Shown here piece by piece: positions 50,760 through 59,550 of a stretch of DNA of 64,000 bases. The stretch is from Phascolarctobacterium faecium DSM 14760 (GTDB taxonomy: Bacteria; Bacillota; Negativicutes; Acidaminococcales; Acidaminococcaceae). The stretch is taken from positions 46,819 to 110,818 of the forward strand of contig NZ_QLTS01000007.1 in the NCBI RefSeq assembly GCF_003269275.1, read 5' to 3'. Within the stretch, counting starts at the first letter, position 1; the number at the start of each line of letters is the position of its first letter. The notes beneath the pieces are model-generated. The model was given only the letters and a program-made list of their open reading frames with translations, was not told the origin of the DNA and did not search any database. Made by a program: the position numbers and the translations under genes.

Positions 50760-53700
50760 TTACTCTGCCGGCGTTTCTTCATCCTGCAGATTCACTTCAT
50801 CAAAAAGCACGGGCTCGATTTTTACTGAATTATTCTCCAGCTGTATTTTACGATTTTCTTCAATATGCCAATCCCTGTCATTGACCAGGCTCTGTTCCCA
50901 CGCCTGCACAACTTTTTTCTGAAGGCTGGTCAAAGTGGCCGTATACTTGTCATCTGTAGCGGGAGCCTCTGGTTTAGGTTCCGGCTGAGTACCGGATTTT
51001 ACCACCAATGTGCCTGTCAGCTGCAGAGCATAGCCGTCCTGCGTAGAATACAGCAGCTCGCCCAAATCATATTCACCGGCTGCCAAACCATCTAATCCCA
51101 GGATTTTATCAGGGTCTACATTTATACCCAACTCCTGCAGTTTGGCAAGCAGCGCGGCCTTAAAATCACTGCCAGCTGCAGCTTCCAGCCTGCCCACATC
51201 ACCGCTGATTTCCTGCAGAAACGGCTTCAGATACGGTGCCGTCTGTTTTTGATCGGTCTGCCAGACTTTTTTATCTTCTTCTCCCAGCCCATCTGCGAAA
51301 GCCTGATTGAACTCTGCTGTCGTAGCATATACTGTTCCTTCACCGTATTTTTGGTAACCGCTATCGGTGAGGAAATAGGCATTCCGGACGGCAGAAACTG
51401 CTTCTGTATCGGACGCGCCCATAATTGCATCTACGTCAGCACTGCCGCTGACCTTGCCTAAATTATAAACATTAGCAACGCTGCCATATTCTCCCAGCCC
51501 TAAAATACCGCCGATATTTTTATTACCGCTGACACTGCCGGTATTATAAGCATTTTTGATACTGGCATAGTCTAGCTCCTCATCATTGCCGTCATAACCG
51601 GCAACACCGCCCACATTATCCGCGCCCTCGACAGCGCCGGTATTGTACACACCGTCAACCAGCGCATTGGCATTAGCGCCGCAGACCCCGCCGACATAAT
51701 TTCCATCAGCAGTTACGTCCCCTGTATTATAGCTGTTTGCGATACTGCCGCCGGAATTAAAACCACAGATACCGCCGGCAAAACTATCCCCTTTAGAATT
51801 ACCGCTGGTGATAATACCTTTGTTAGAAGCATTTACTATTTTCCCGCCATTGGTATTATAACCGGCAATACCGCCAGCGAGCTGCTGATCTGCAGAAATA
51901 TTGCCTTCATTCGCTGCAGCTTCAATCAAACCGCCTTTATTGTTACCAACGATACCGCCTATATAACCATTGCCGCTCACATCACCGCTGTTAAAGGCCT
52001 CGATGACCGATCCTTTTCCATTCGCGTTTCTGCCTACGATCCCTCCGGCAGCAGAAATAACACCGATAATATTACCGCTGTTCTCAGTGTTCCTGATACT
52101 GCCGGAATTTTCCCCAACGATCCCGCCTACAGCTACGCCGCCAAGGATAGCGCCTTTATTAACAGCATTTTCGATAGTTCCCTTATCTATGTTATTGCCG
52201 CTTATACCGCCTACCGAATTGCCACCCATTGTTCCCTCTTTATATATCTTAACGTCGCCTTCGTTGACCACATCTTTTATTGTCCCTTTATTGATCCCGC
52301 TGATCCCCCCAAAACCGGTACTGTCGTCCACATTGCTTGTAACAGAGCCTTGATTAACAGCGTTTTCAATAGTCCCCTTACTATTGTTGACACCGGCGAT
52401 GCCGCCGAGATTTCCCCAGCCAATAACAGCACCAGTGTTTTCAGCGTACTTTATAATACCAGTTTTGTTCCCGTCACCATTACTGCTGGCAATGCCGCCA
52501 ACACTACCGCCATTTGTTGCTGTGATACTGCCGCTGTTACTGACAAATTCCACCGTACCATAATTAGTGCTGGTGATACCACCTACCGAAGAATTACCTT
52601 TGACAGCGGCTTTATTGGCAACATTACGGATCAGCCCCAGGTTTTTTCCTGCTATGCCGCCGACGCTGCTTTGTCCGCTGATACTTCCGGAAAGTGTCAA
52701 ATTCGTTACACGCGCGCTTTCCGTCAGGCAGCCAAATAAACCAACATACGATTCTCCGCTGCGCTCGATCGTTAAATCACTGATAGTATACCCCATACCG
52801 TCCAAACTGCCGGTGAACCCGCCTTGAAATCCACTTGGGGTTCCCATGGGCAGCTGTTTTAAAGCGCCAAGGCACGCAAACCCCTGACCGCTGTTCCAGC
52901 TGCTGGTAACAGAAGCATCTATTTCGTTAGCCAGCATATAATCGCCATTGACATAACTATAGTCAAAATTTGCACTGTTTTTTTGGGTTTCATAATTATT
53001 ATTGATCGCCTGCAGCTCATATACGTCATGTACCAGCATACAATCAGTAATATTTTTTTCACTGCCGTCTAAGGCCGCTGTGACAATGCCCAAGCTGCTG
53101 GCTTTTGTTCCGCCGCCTTTGCTGTAATCGCTGACAGTATGCCCCCCGCTGCCATCGCCTACATCAATGGTAGTCTTATCCGTCACCTCGTAGCCGATGT
53201 TGATATTGTCCTTGGCCTTTAAACTGACTTTACCCAGGTCGCCGCCTTGTATCTGCAGCGTATCAGCCTTGATGATCGAGATATTATTACCTTCAAAATT
53301 TATGGCGTCGGCAGCGATCGTTCCTAAATTAACAATATCGGCCTGGATTTTGGAAATACCATCGGCATCCAAATTTCCCAAAGTCCCGTTAAAGCCTTTA
53401 CGGGCCTCTTCCGGCAGACTTCTTGTCGATGCTGTCAGACTGCCTACATTGACCTCTGCCGCGGCACCAAACAAGATCCCGTTGGGATTGAGCAGGAAGA
53501 CATGCGCGCCGTTGCCATTCAGCTTACCGAAAATCTCGCTGCGCTGGCTGCCCGTCACATAATTTAAAACGGCCTGCATATTTTTAAAATTTACTGTTTC
53601 TCCCTGGGCTATATTAAAGCTGTCCCAGTCTATAGCCAGATTGCCGCCGTTGCCGGTAATATCCATTGCACCGCCGCCAGGAGAGCCGATACTGCCACTG

Positions 53701-53819
53701 CCGCCCACGACCTGGCCGCCCTGCGGCAGGGCATAGCCCCAGTTTGGCAAAAGCAGCATGCCGCTGCTTACAATCGTGACCATGATCTTTTTATATAAAA
53801 GCATTTTCTCATTTTTCAT
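50760..53819 (-). CDS. Two-partner secreted TpsA-like exoprotein with GLUG repeats
   Basis: A protein of about 1019 residues. After a signal peptide (about 1-32, ending WGYA) comes the TPS secretion domain (about 33-260) with the motifs NPNGILFG and FNIAQGETVNFKN-like block. From about residue 340 to 830 there are some twenty imperfect repeats of about 20-25 residues of the GLUG kind (VGGIAGxNxG.I.NxxNxGxV), a beta-helical surface repeat. A Pro/Glu-rich hinge and charged C-terminus follow. The ATG at 53819 is 10 bases after AAGGAG; GTG at 53825 is an alternative. Probably an adhesin. Confidence 0.88.
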   Translation of the reverse strand: MKNEKMLLYKKIMVTIVSSGMLLLPNWGYALPQGGQVVGGSGSIGSPGGGAMDITGNGGNLAIDWDSFNIAQGETVNFKNMQAVLNYVTGSQRSEIFGKLNGNGAHVFLLNPNGILFGAAAEVNVGSLTASTRSLPEEARKGFNGTLGNLDADGISKIQADIVNLGTIAADAINFEGNNISIIKADTLQIQGGDLGKVSLKAKDNINIGYEVTDKTTIDVGDGSGGHTVSDYSKGGGTKASSLGIVTAALDGSEKNITDCMLVHDVYELQAINNNYETQKNSANFDYSYVNGDYMLANEIDASVTSSWNSGQGFACLGALKQLPMGTPSGFQGGFTGSLDGMGYTISDLTIERSGESYVGLFGCLTESARVTNLTLSGSISGQSSVGGIAGKNLGLIRNVANKAAVKGNSSVGGITSTNYGTVEFVSNSGSITATNGGSVGGIASSNGDGNKTGIIKYAENTGAVIGWGNLGGIAGVNNSKGTIENAVNQGSVTSNVDDSTGFGGISGINKGTIKDVVNEGDVKIYKEGTMGGNSVGGISGNNIDKGTIENAVNKGAILGGVAVGGIVGENSGSIRNTENSGNIIGVISAAGGIVGRNANGKGSVIEAFNSGDVSGNGYIGGIVGNNKGGLIEAAANEGNISADQQLAGGIAGYNTNGGKIVNASNKGIITSGNSKGDSFAGGICGFNSGGSIANSYNTGDVTADGNYVGGVCGANANALVDGVYNTGAVEGADNVGGVAGYDGNDEELDYASIKNAYNTGSVSGNKNIGGILGLGEYGSVANVYNLGKVSGSADVDAIMGASDTEAVSAVRNAYFLTDSGYQKYGEGTVYATTAEFNQAFADGLGEEDKKVWQTDQKQTAPYLKPFLQEISGDVGRLEAAAGSDFKAALLAKLQELGINVDPDKILGLDGLAAGEYDLGELLYSTQDGYALQLTGTLVVKSGTQPEPKPEAPATDDKYTATLTSLQKKVVQAWEQSLVNDRDWHIEENRKIQLENNSVKIEPVLFDEVNLQDEETPAE

Positions 53820-53849
53820 CTTCACACAGCTCCTTATCCTTGACCGATA

Positions 53850-55454
53850 TTAAAACAGTTTGTAGGCCAAAAACCACAGCCTGCCGTTTTTATCGCTTTC
53901 TTCACTGGTAAACTCTTCACTGCCCAGCTTGCGCGCATAGTCAAGCCGCAGATAGTAATCGTCAGCCTTGGCGTACTGCAGGCCCAGTCCCCAACCGGCC
54001 AGACCGCGGTGCTGAGCATAACTTTTAGACAGCTCGACTTCGCCCCAATCCACATAAGCTGCCAGAGTCAGATCAGGTACGGGAGTGGCATAACGCAGTT
54101 CTGCCGTAGCCTGGTAGCCGCTGTCGCCGCTGGCTTCACCCTGCGGATAAGCCCGCACACCGTTAGCGCCGCCTAGAACAAACTGTTCGCTGCCATCCAG
54201 ATCTTTGCTGGCCAGCTGACTGTGGAAATTTACATGCAGATTCAAAACATTGCCTAATCTGCGGATATGATTGACGTCAGTATTGAATTTGTGATAGCTG
54301 CCTTCCGTGTAGCTGCTGGCATCGTCATAACTTAGCCGTCCCGCATAATATAAAGCGCTGTAGCCAGTATAACTGCCGGCACCTTTAATATTGCCCGCTA
54401 TGCCGGCATACAGTGCATTACTGTGTTTTTTTGTATCGATGCCAAAGGTACGCAGCTCATCTTTCAGCTGGCGGTTATCGTAGCCATAAACTGCCGCCAG
54501 GTGATCAGAAGCAGTATTTATCAACGGCGTACTGCCATAAATGCTGAAAGTTTTAGCCCGTCCGACCGCGTCAAGGATATTATAAAAGCCGCTCAGCGTA
54601 TAATCCATCAGGCTATAGCTGACGCCCAGTTTTGTCCCGCGGCTGCCGACCGGCATTTCGTAACCCAAATTATAGTTATGCAGGTTATCATTTGAAAGCA
54701 TCCCACCCAGAAAAAATTTATCGCCGATCCTGCCGGGATTGTTGATCGTTGTCTGAAAGCCATATCTGTATCTGCCGCTGTATTTATTGCCATAATTATC
54801 AGTGTATAAAATCGTCTGCTGCGGTTTATCAGCCCGAAGATCGATCACAAAATCGCTGGTACCATTGGCCTGCCCAGCCCGCAAAACACCTACGGCTGTA
54901 ACGCCGGCCAGATCGTTGATATTATTCAAAACTGTTTCCAGCCGGTCTGTACGCAGCAGCTCTCCCTTTTGCAGAATCCCTGCGGCTTTTTCTGCCTGTC
55001 CTTCCGCCAGAGCCGAAGTATTATTGACCTGTACATAGCTTAACCGCCCTAAGACTATTTTGACTTCAATGATACCGTCAGTGATTTCCTGCTGCGGCAA
55101 AAAAGCAGTAGCAACCGCGTAGCCCTGTCCGCGCAGATACGCAGTCAACTTATTGACCGCCTGCTGCAGTTCATTAAAATCGACTTCACGTCCGCAATAG
55201 CTTTCTACCAGCGCAGCCAATACGTCCTGCTGGATAGCATCTTCACTGGTAAAGACAAAATTCTGCAGATAAAACTTTCTGCTGCCGCTCACATCAGTGT
55301 TTGTTTCTTCTTTTGTCAGAACAGCCGTTTTATCCCCGTCCGCCCTGTTTTCTTCCAAAGCGCGCAGATCCCCGCTGCTGTTTGGCAAAGCTGTGGCAGC
55401 CGAAGCGCCGGCGCAGCTCAACACCAGCATCAGGCTTATGATTTTAGTTTTCAT
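53850..55454 (-). CDS. TpsB transporter (ShlB/FhaC-type outer-membrane protein)
   Basis: A 534-residue Omp85-superfamily protein. It has a signal peptide ending GASA, a POTRA-type domain (about 45-125, with the LTAYLRGQGYAVATAFLPQQ region), a second POTRA (about 125-190), and a 16-strand barrel (about 200-534). The barrel has VRAYPQGEASGDSGY, the conserved VRG/Y-P loop, and ends in aromatic residues (WFLAYKLF). It secretes the TpsA protein encoded 31 bases downstream. The ATG at 55454 has AAGGAG 7 bases upstream. Presence of a TPS system shows an outer membrane. Confidence 0.92.
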   Translation of the reverse strand: MKTKIISLMLVLSCAGASAATALPNSSGDLRALEENRADGDKTAVLTKEETNTDVSGSRKFYLQNFVFTSEDAIQQDVLAALVESYCGREVDFNELQQAVNKLTAYLRGQGYAVATAFLPQQEITDGIIEVKIVLGRLSYVQVNNTSALAEGQAEKAAGILQKGELLRTDRLETVLNNINDLAGVTAVGVLRAGQANGTSDFVIDLRADKPQQTILYTDNYGNKYSGRYRYGFQTTINNPGRIGDKFFLGGMLSNDNLHNYNLGYEMPVGSRGTKLGVSYSLMDYTLSGFYNILDAVGRAKTFSIYGSTPLINTASDHLAAVYGYDNRQLKDELRTFGIDTKKHSNALYAGIAGNIKGAGSYTGYSALYYAGRLSYDDASSYTEGSYHKFNTDVNHIRRLGNVLNLHVNFHSQLASKDLDGSEQFVLGGANGVRAYPQGEASGDSGYQATAELRYATPVPDLTLAAYVDWGEVELSKSYAQHRGLAGWGLGLQYAKADDYYLRLDYARKLGSEEFTSEESDKNGRLWFLAYKLF

Positions 55455-55525
55455 TTTTATTCTCCTTACACCATCAAACATTTATTTTGGGAAATATTTT
55501 TAATATATCAGTTATATTGTTTTAT

Positions 55526-55534
55526 ATTATACCA
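55526..55534 (-). promoter_or_regulatory. Extended -10 promoter of tpsB
   Basis: TGG-TATAAT on the minus strand; the -35 region (TCTTGT) is weak. Transcription would start about 65 bases before the ATG. Confidence 0.5.
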
Positions 55535-55670
55535 CGTCTGTACCCCCCACAAGACACGTTAAATTTTTAGTAAGATTTACTTTTTCTGCCGCGTTAACGG
55601 GTACGCGGCCGGCAGCAAGCTGCCCGCCCGCTATTTTCTGTATTTACGTCGAAAAATAGACTTCTCAAAA

Positions 55671-55721
55671 ATAAAAAAGCTTTCTTTTCCATCGGATAAA
55701 ATCCCATAAAAAAAGAAAGCT
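55671..55721 (-). terminator. Second hairpin terminator behind the LysM gene
   Basis: AGCTTTCTTTT pairs with AAAAGAAAGCT across a 22-base loop and is followed by TTTTTTAT on the minus strand. Confidence 0.55.
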
Positions 55722-55763
55722 AAAAAACACAAAGACGCGTCTGCCAAAAGGCAGGCACGTCTT
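55722..55763 (-). terminator. Terminator of the LysM gene
   Basis: AAGACG..CCTGCC and GGCAG..CGTCTT with internal mismatches, followed by GTGTTTTTT on the minus strand. Confidence 0.68.
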
Positions 55764-55828
55764 TTTTACTGCGCCCTAACGCATATTATTTACTTTTGAA
55801 TCAGTTTCCTACGCCGGCGCCGTAATTA

Positions 55829-56131
55829 TCAGCCTTTGATATCGCCGGCCTCTGCCACCATCAGCTGATCGACAAACTGCATCCTGACCGGTACTAAAAG
55901 CTTCTGTCCCGGTTGCAGGTTCGTATTCGCCAGCGCATTGGTTTCGCAGATACGGTAAATGACTTCGCGTACATCTTCGTCCTGATCGGCCCAGCGGTCA
56001 GCGATAGCCCACATGGTATCGCCTGTATGTACAGTGATCTGTTCGTAATGATAAACAGTATCATCCTGTAAAAAATTATAGCCTGTATATAAAATAGTGG
56101 TCATCAGCATTAATACAAACAACTTCTTCAT
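55829..56131 (-). CDS. LysM protein, possibly YneA-like division regulator
   Basis: A 100-residue protein with one N-terminal membrane segment (about 3-21, FVLMLMTTILYTGYNFL) and one LysM domain (about 31-85: ITVHTGDTMWAIADRWADQD through LQPGQKLLVPV). Size and layout resemble YneA, the SOS-induced division inhibitor of Bacillus (103 residues with a C-terminal LysM). A LexA-box-like sequence overlaps its promoter. No lexA gene is adjacent, so the link is inference; a general peptidoglycan-binding protein is the fallback. Confidence 0.75.
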   Translation of the reverse strand: MKKLFVLMLMTTILYTGYNFLQDDTVYHYEQITVHTGDTMWAIADRWADQDEDVREVIYRICETNALANTNLQPGQKLLVPVRMQFVDQLMVAEAGDIKG

Positions 56132-56146
56132 AACTCCACGACCTTT

Positions 56147-56161
56147 CGAAACATCTGTTCG
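56147..56161. promoter_or_regulatory. LexA-box-like inverted repeat
   Basis: On the minus strand CGAACAGATGTTTCG, near the Firmicute SOS box CGAAC-N4-GTTCG but one base longer or with one mismatch. It lies just downstream of the -10 box. Confidence 0.4.
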
Positions 56162-56169
56162 TTAAACAT

Positions 56170-56198
56170 ATAATAAACCGAACTGTTTTGTTTGTCAA
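56170..56198 (-). promoter_or_regulatory. Promoter of the LysM gene
   Basis: TTGACA, 17 bases and TATTAT on the minus strand, about 39 bases before the start codon. Confidence 0.72.
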
Positions 56199-56268
56199 GA
56201 GTTTTTCTAAAAATTTGTTCGTGTTTTAGGGTTTTAAGGCGAACGTTTCTGCAATCAGGCGAACAGAT

Positions 56269-57210
56269 CTAACCACGCAGCACCCACATATAAAACGGCG
56301 TCGTTATTACTGCCAGCAGTGTACTGACCACCGTCAGCATCGCCGCATACTTGTAATCGCCGCCATAAACCTTAGCTACAATAGAAGTGTTCGTCATCGC
56401 CGGCATAGCCGCCTGCATAACAAATACATCGCTCATCAATTTCGGCAGCGCAAAAAACGGCAGACAGACCATAACGCACAGCGGACAGATCACAAACCTT
56501 CCCACCATTGCCGCCGTCAGCTCTCTGTCAAATTTGATCTCGCTCCAGGACGCTTTACTGATCGCGATACCGATAAACAGCATGGCCAGCGGCGTCGTCA
56601 TTCCGCCCAGATAACGAAAAGAAGCTTCGATCGGCATCGGCAGCCGCCAATCAAGCATTACCAAAATAATTCCTGCCAAAAAACCTAACAGCGGCGGGTT
56701 CAGAACCACTTTCAGAGTCTTTCTGCTGAGCCACGGTGCCGCCACACCGGCATCAGACGCCATATCGTGCACGGCTACGACCCAGAACATCGTAGTATTG
56801 ACCATATAATACAGCATGACATAAGGAATACCTTCTTCACCGAACAAAGCCAGCGTCATCGGCAGGCCGATGAAAATAGTGTTGGAAACAAAAAAGACAG
56901 TACAGAACACGCCGACCCGGTCACGCCGCACCTTCAGCAGCCGTGCTGCCGCATGGCCGATAAAATAGCCCAATGCCATGGAAATGATCGGTACCGGCAG
57001 ACCGCCACTCATCTCGATCAGCTGATCGTGGCTGAAATTGACCGTCAGATTGACGATCATATAGGTAGGCAGGCAGACCTTGGTCACCAGCTGGGCCACA
57101 GCCGAGCTGAAGCTTTCAGAAAACCAGCCCTTACGGGACAGATAAAAACCGGTAGCTATCATAATAACGATAGTCAAAATGCCCTGCAGTGCGTGTAAGA
57201 CTGCCGCCAT
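56269..57210 (-). CDS. AEC-family (auxin efflux carrier-like) transporter
   Basis: A 313-residue membrane protein with about ten helices in two halves. It begins MAAVLHALQGILTIVIMIATG and carries family segments such as VCLPTYMIVNLTVNFS and CTVFFVSNTIFIGLPM, as well as QAAMPAMTNTSIVAKVYGGD in the second half. AEC carriers in bacteria often export or exchange malate and other organic acids; substrate here is unknown. An AAGGAAG site precedes the ATG. The 57211-57266 gap holds the upstream gene's terminator, so it is probably a separate unit. Confidence 0.84.
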   Translation of the reverse strand: MAAVLHALQGILTIVIMIATGFYLSRKGWFSESFSSAVAQLVTKVCLPTYMIVNLTVNFSHDQLIEMSGGLPVPIISMALGYFIGHAAARLLKVRRDRVGVFCTVFFVSNTIFIGLPMTLALFGEEGIPYVMLYYMVNTTMFWVVAVHDMASDAGVAAPWLSRKTLKVVLNPPLLGFLAGIILVMLDWRLPMPIEASFRYLGGMTTPLAMLFIGIAISKASWSEIKFDRELTAAMVGRFVICPLCVMVCLPFFALPKLMSDVFVMQAAMPAMTNTSIVAKVYGGDYKYAAMLTVVSTLLAVITTPFYMWVLRG

Positions 57211-57230
57211 AAAATCACTTCCTTAAAATA

Positions 57231-57259
57231 AAAGGCACCGAAGCCTTCGCCTCGGTGCC
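57231..57259 (-). terminator. Terminator of the 112-residue gene
   Basis: GGCACCGA-G-GC, loop GAAG, GC-T-TCGGTGCC, then TTTTATTTT on the minus strand. Confidence 0.78.
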
Positions 57260-57266
57260 GCTCAAA

Positions 57267-57605
57267 TCAGTTTTTGGCCTGTTTCGCTTCTTCCAATTTA
57301 TGCTTCATCCAGTCGATCATGGCCAGTTTGCCGAATTCATGCCAGGTTTTACATTCAGTATTCCTGGCAATATATTCGTTCCATTTATCCTGGTTCACCT
57401 GTTCTACCTCCAGCAGATTCATGATGCCGAAGCCGCTGCGCCAGATCAGATCGTCCATCGAGGTATATTTACTGTTTTCCGTTAAAAATTTATCGTTGAA
57501 CAATTCCTGAAAAGATACCTTTGCCAAAATCTTTCCCAGTTCCTCGTCATGGGTAAAGATCTCCAGATAATGCTTAAACTCTTTTTCAATATCGATTGCT
57601 GCCAT
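57267..57605 (-). CDS. Hypothetical cytoplasmic protein
   Basis: A 112-residue soluble protein rich in Glu, Lys and Trp, probably helical, with conserved-looking blocks SMDDLIWRSGFGIMNLLEVEQ and WNEYIARNTECKTWHEFGKLA. A GGAGGA site precedes the ATG and a terminator follows, so it is a genuine single-gene unit. I do not recognise a family. Confidence 0.68.
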   Translation of the reverse strand: MAAIDIEKEFKHYLEIFTHDEELGKILAKVSFQELFNDKFLTENSKYTSMDDLIWRSGFGIMNLLEVEQVNQDKWNEYIARNTECKTWHEFGKLAMIDWMKHKLEEAKQAKN

Positions 57606-57666
57606 TGTTTCATCCTCCGACGGTAAATTATTGATTTTATAATTTATACTTCCTATTTTACCACAA

Positions 57667-57696
57667 AAAAGCCGATGGCGCTAACCATCGGCTTTT
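57667..57696 (-). terminator. Terminator of nifS-nifU
   Basis: AAAAGCCGATGG and CCATCGGCTTTT form a 12-bp perfect stem with TTTTTTG after it on the minus strand. Confidence 0.85.
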
Positions 57697-57760
57697 CTGT
57701 AAAACTAATGTGAATAAAAGGAGGGGTTGGAGATGAAAAATCTTAACAGTAAAACAGCTG

Positions 57761-58186
57761 TCAGTGACCGCAGTCGTGGCAGCAGCCGCTGCACACTTCA
57801 ATACCTTCGGTCGACATACCGTTTTTGACCTTATAGTCATAAATCGCGGCACGCAAGCCATCAGCTGCCAGGTTGGAACAATGCATCTTGATCGGCGGCA
57901 GTCCGTCAAGTGCTTCAGCTACCGCCAGATTAGTCAGTTCCAGCGCTTCCTCGACAGACTTGCCTTTAGCAAGCTCTGTTGCCATACTGCTGGTAGCGAT
58001 AGCCGCACCGCAGCCAAAAGTCTGGAAACTGATATCGGTAATGATATTGTCTTTGACTTTAATAAAAATCTTCATGATATCGCCGCATTTGGCATTGCCT
58101 ACCTCGCCGACGCCGTCGGCATCGGGCATCACACCCACATTACGGGGATTCATAAAATGATCCATTACTTTTTCACTGTATGCCAT
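57761..58186 (-). CDS. nifU: Fe-S cluster assembly scaffold (NifU/IscU-type)
   Basis: A 141-residue scaffold protein. The three cluster cysteines are in NAKCGDIMKIF (near residue 34), TFGCGAAIATSSM (near 59) and KMHCSNLAADGLRAAIYDY (near 102), and the C-terminal tail adds CSGCCHDCGH, an extra Cys/His cluster seen in NifU-like proteins of anaerobes. It accepts sulfur from the cysteine desulfurase encoded 17 bases upstream and assembles [Fe-S] clusters. Without the C-terminal NifU domain it equals the IscU part only. Confidence 0.93.
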   Translation of the reverse strand: MAYSEKVMDHFMNPRNVGVMPDADGVGEVGNAKCGDIMKIFIKVKDNIITDISFQTFGCGAAIATSSMATELAKGKSVEEALELTNLAVAEALDGLPPIKMHCSNLAADGLRAAIYDYKVKNGMSTEGIEVCSGCCHDCGH

Positions 58187-58203
58187 AAACTACACCTGCT
58201 TTC

Positions 58204-59364
58204 TTACTTGTGGTAAAGAGGCGACATCGCCCTTAATTTTTCAACGATCAACGGTAATTGCTCCAAAACATAATCGACATCGGCACTGCTGTTTTCTTCC
58301 GACAAGGTCAGACGCAGCGAACCATGCGCGATCTCATGCGGCAGTCCGATAGCCAGCAGAACATGCGACGGGTCCAGAGACCCGGAAGTGCAGGCACTGC
58401 CGCTGGAAGCCGCGATACCCATATGGTCAAGCAGCAGCAGCAGGCCTTCGCCTTCAATATATCTGATGCTGACATTTACATTATTCGGCAGTCGGTCAGT
58501 AGGATGTCCGTTTAACCTTACTTCAGGGATCTTTGCCAAAATCCCTTCGATCAATTTGTCACGCAAAGCACGTGTTTTTTCGGCATTGGCTTCCATATTT
58601 TCTTTCGCATAAGCAGCTGCCAGCCCCATACCGATGATCCCGGCCGTATTTTCAGTGCCGGCACGCAGGCCTTTTTCCTGCCCGCCGCCGACGATCAGCG
58701 CCGGTACACGCACACCCTGACGGATATACACCGCGCCTACGCCCTTTGGTCCATGAAATTTATGCGCCGTCAATGTTAAAAGATCGATATTGTCGCTGGT
58801 AACATCAATAGGGATATGACCTGCCGCCTGTACTGCGTCAGTATGCAGCAGCACCTTATGTGCGCGGCAGACTGCGCCGATCTCTCTGATCGGCATTATC
58901 GTACCGATCTCATTATTGGCATACATCACCGAAACAAGGATCGTATCGTCGCGTAAGGCGGCCTCTACCTGGGCCGCTGTAACCCTGCCGAATTCGTCTA
59001 CCGGCAGGTAAGTGATCTCAAAGCCTTCCTTCGCCAGTTCTTCACAGGTATGCAGTACAGCGTGATGCTCGACCTGCGTAGTGATAATGTGCCGTCCCTT
59101 CTTGACATTGGCATGAGCCACGCCTTTAATAAGCATATTATCACCCTCACTGCCGCCGCCTGTAAAAATGATTTCCTTAGGTGACGCGCCGATCAGATCC
59201 GCAACCTGCTGACGGGCAGCGGCAATAGCTGTTGCCGCATGCTGTGCTGCCTTATATATACTGGAAGGGTTTCCATAATTTTCTACCATAGCCTTTGCCA
59301 TAGCCTCTGCTATTTCCGGTCTGACCTTAGTCGTGGCCGCATTATCTAAATAAACTTCCCGCAT
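58204..59364 (-). CDS. nifS: Cysteine desulfurase (NifS/IscS-type)
   Basis: A 386-residue PLP enzyme. It begins VYLDNAATTKVRPEIAEAM. The PLP lysine is in LTAHKFHGPKGVG (near residue 204), the substrate His in QVEHHAVLHTCE, and the catalytic Cys in the mobile loop SSGSACTSGS (near 326). It takes sulfur from cysteine and forwards it to NifU, and probably also to MnmA and ThiS, both encoded in the window. It is divergent from the iscR-like gene, under a consensus promoter that shares a motif with the iscR promoter. Confidence 0.95.
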   Translation of the reverse strand: MREVYLDNAATTKVRPEIAEAMAKAMVENYGNPSSIYKAAQHAATAIAAARQQVADLIGASPKEIIFTGGGSEGDNMLIKGVAHANVKKGRHIITTQVEHHAVLHTCEELAKEGFEITYLPVDEFGRVTAAQVEAALRDDTILVSVMYANNEIGTIMPIREIGAVCRAHKVLLHTDAVQAAGHIPIDVTSDNIDLLTLTAHKFHGPKGVGAVYIRQGVRVPALIVGGGQEKGLRAGTENTAGIIGMGLAAAYAKENMEANAEKTRALRDKLIEGILAKIPEVRLNGHPTDRLPNNVNVSIRYIEGEGLLLLLDHMGIAASSGSACTSGSLDPSHVLLAIGLPHEIAHGSLRLTLSEENSSADVDYVLEQLPLIVEKLRAMSPLYHK

Positions 59365-59414
59365 TGCGATCCGTCCTTTCTTAATTCCTACTTGTTTAGT
59401 ATGATTACACTTTC

Positions 59415-59443
59415 AGTATAGTAATTCCCAGTATTTTTGTCAA
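59415..59443 (-). promoter_or_regulatory. Promoter of nifS-nifU with shared operator motif
   Basis: TTGACA, 17 bases and TATACT on the minus strand. The spacer contains TACTGGGAATT, the complement of AATTCCCAGTA at 59423-59433. Confidence 0.72.
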
Positions 59444-59492
59444 GATTATTTTGTGAATTTTTTGTGTAGGAAAAATTTTTTTGTTCAGCTAT

Positions 59493-59520
59493 TGAATTCC
59501 TAGTAAACTAGTAGTAAAAT
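59493..59520 (+). promoter_or_regulatory. Promoter of iscR-cysK with shared operator motif
   Basis: TTGAAT, 16 bases and TAAAAT. AATTCCTAGTA (59495-59505) and the inverted repeat CTAGT-AA-ACTAG (59500-59511) overlap -35 and spacer. Confidence 0.62.
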
Positions 59521-59550
59521 AATGTCAAGCTTTTGAAAGGACGTGTGCTT

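Larger units (their letters stand above)
55455..55828. other. 374-base gap with promoter and two terminators
   Basis: No coding signal was found. It contains the tpsB promoter (-10 at 55526-55531), two hairpins ending in T-runs on the minus strand (55678-55721 and 55722-55763), and a GC-rich tract near 55585-55630 that I cannot assign. Confidence 0.6.

Noticed and set aside
51200..52830. Repetitive DNA that might suggest a CRISPR array or tandem repeats
   Set aside because: The repeats are protein-level GLUG repeats in frame in the TpsA-like gene; DNA repeats are degenerate and without unique spacers of constant length.
57733..57828. Plus-strand 31-codon frame opening with ATG after GGAGG, antisense to the end of nifU
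   Set aside because: The ribosome-site match is good, but the frame is short, most of it is the complement of nifU codons, and no promoter is visible.
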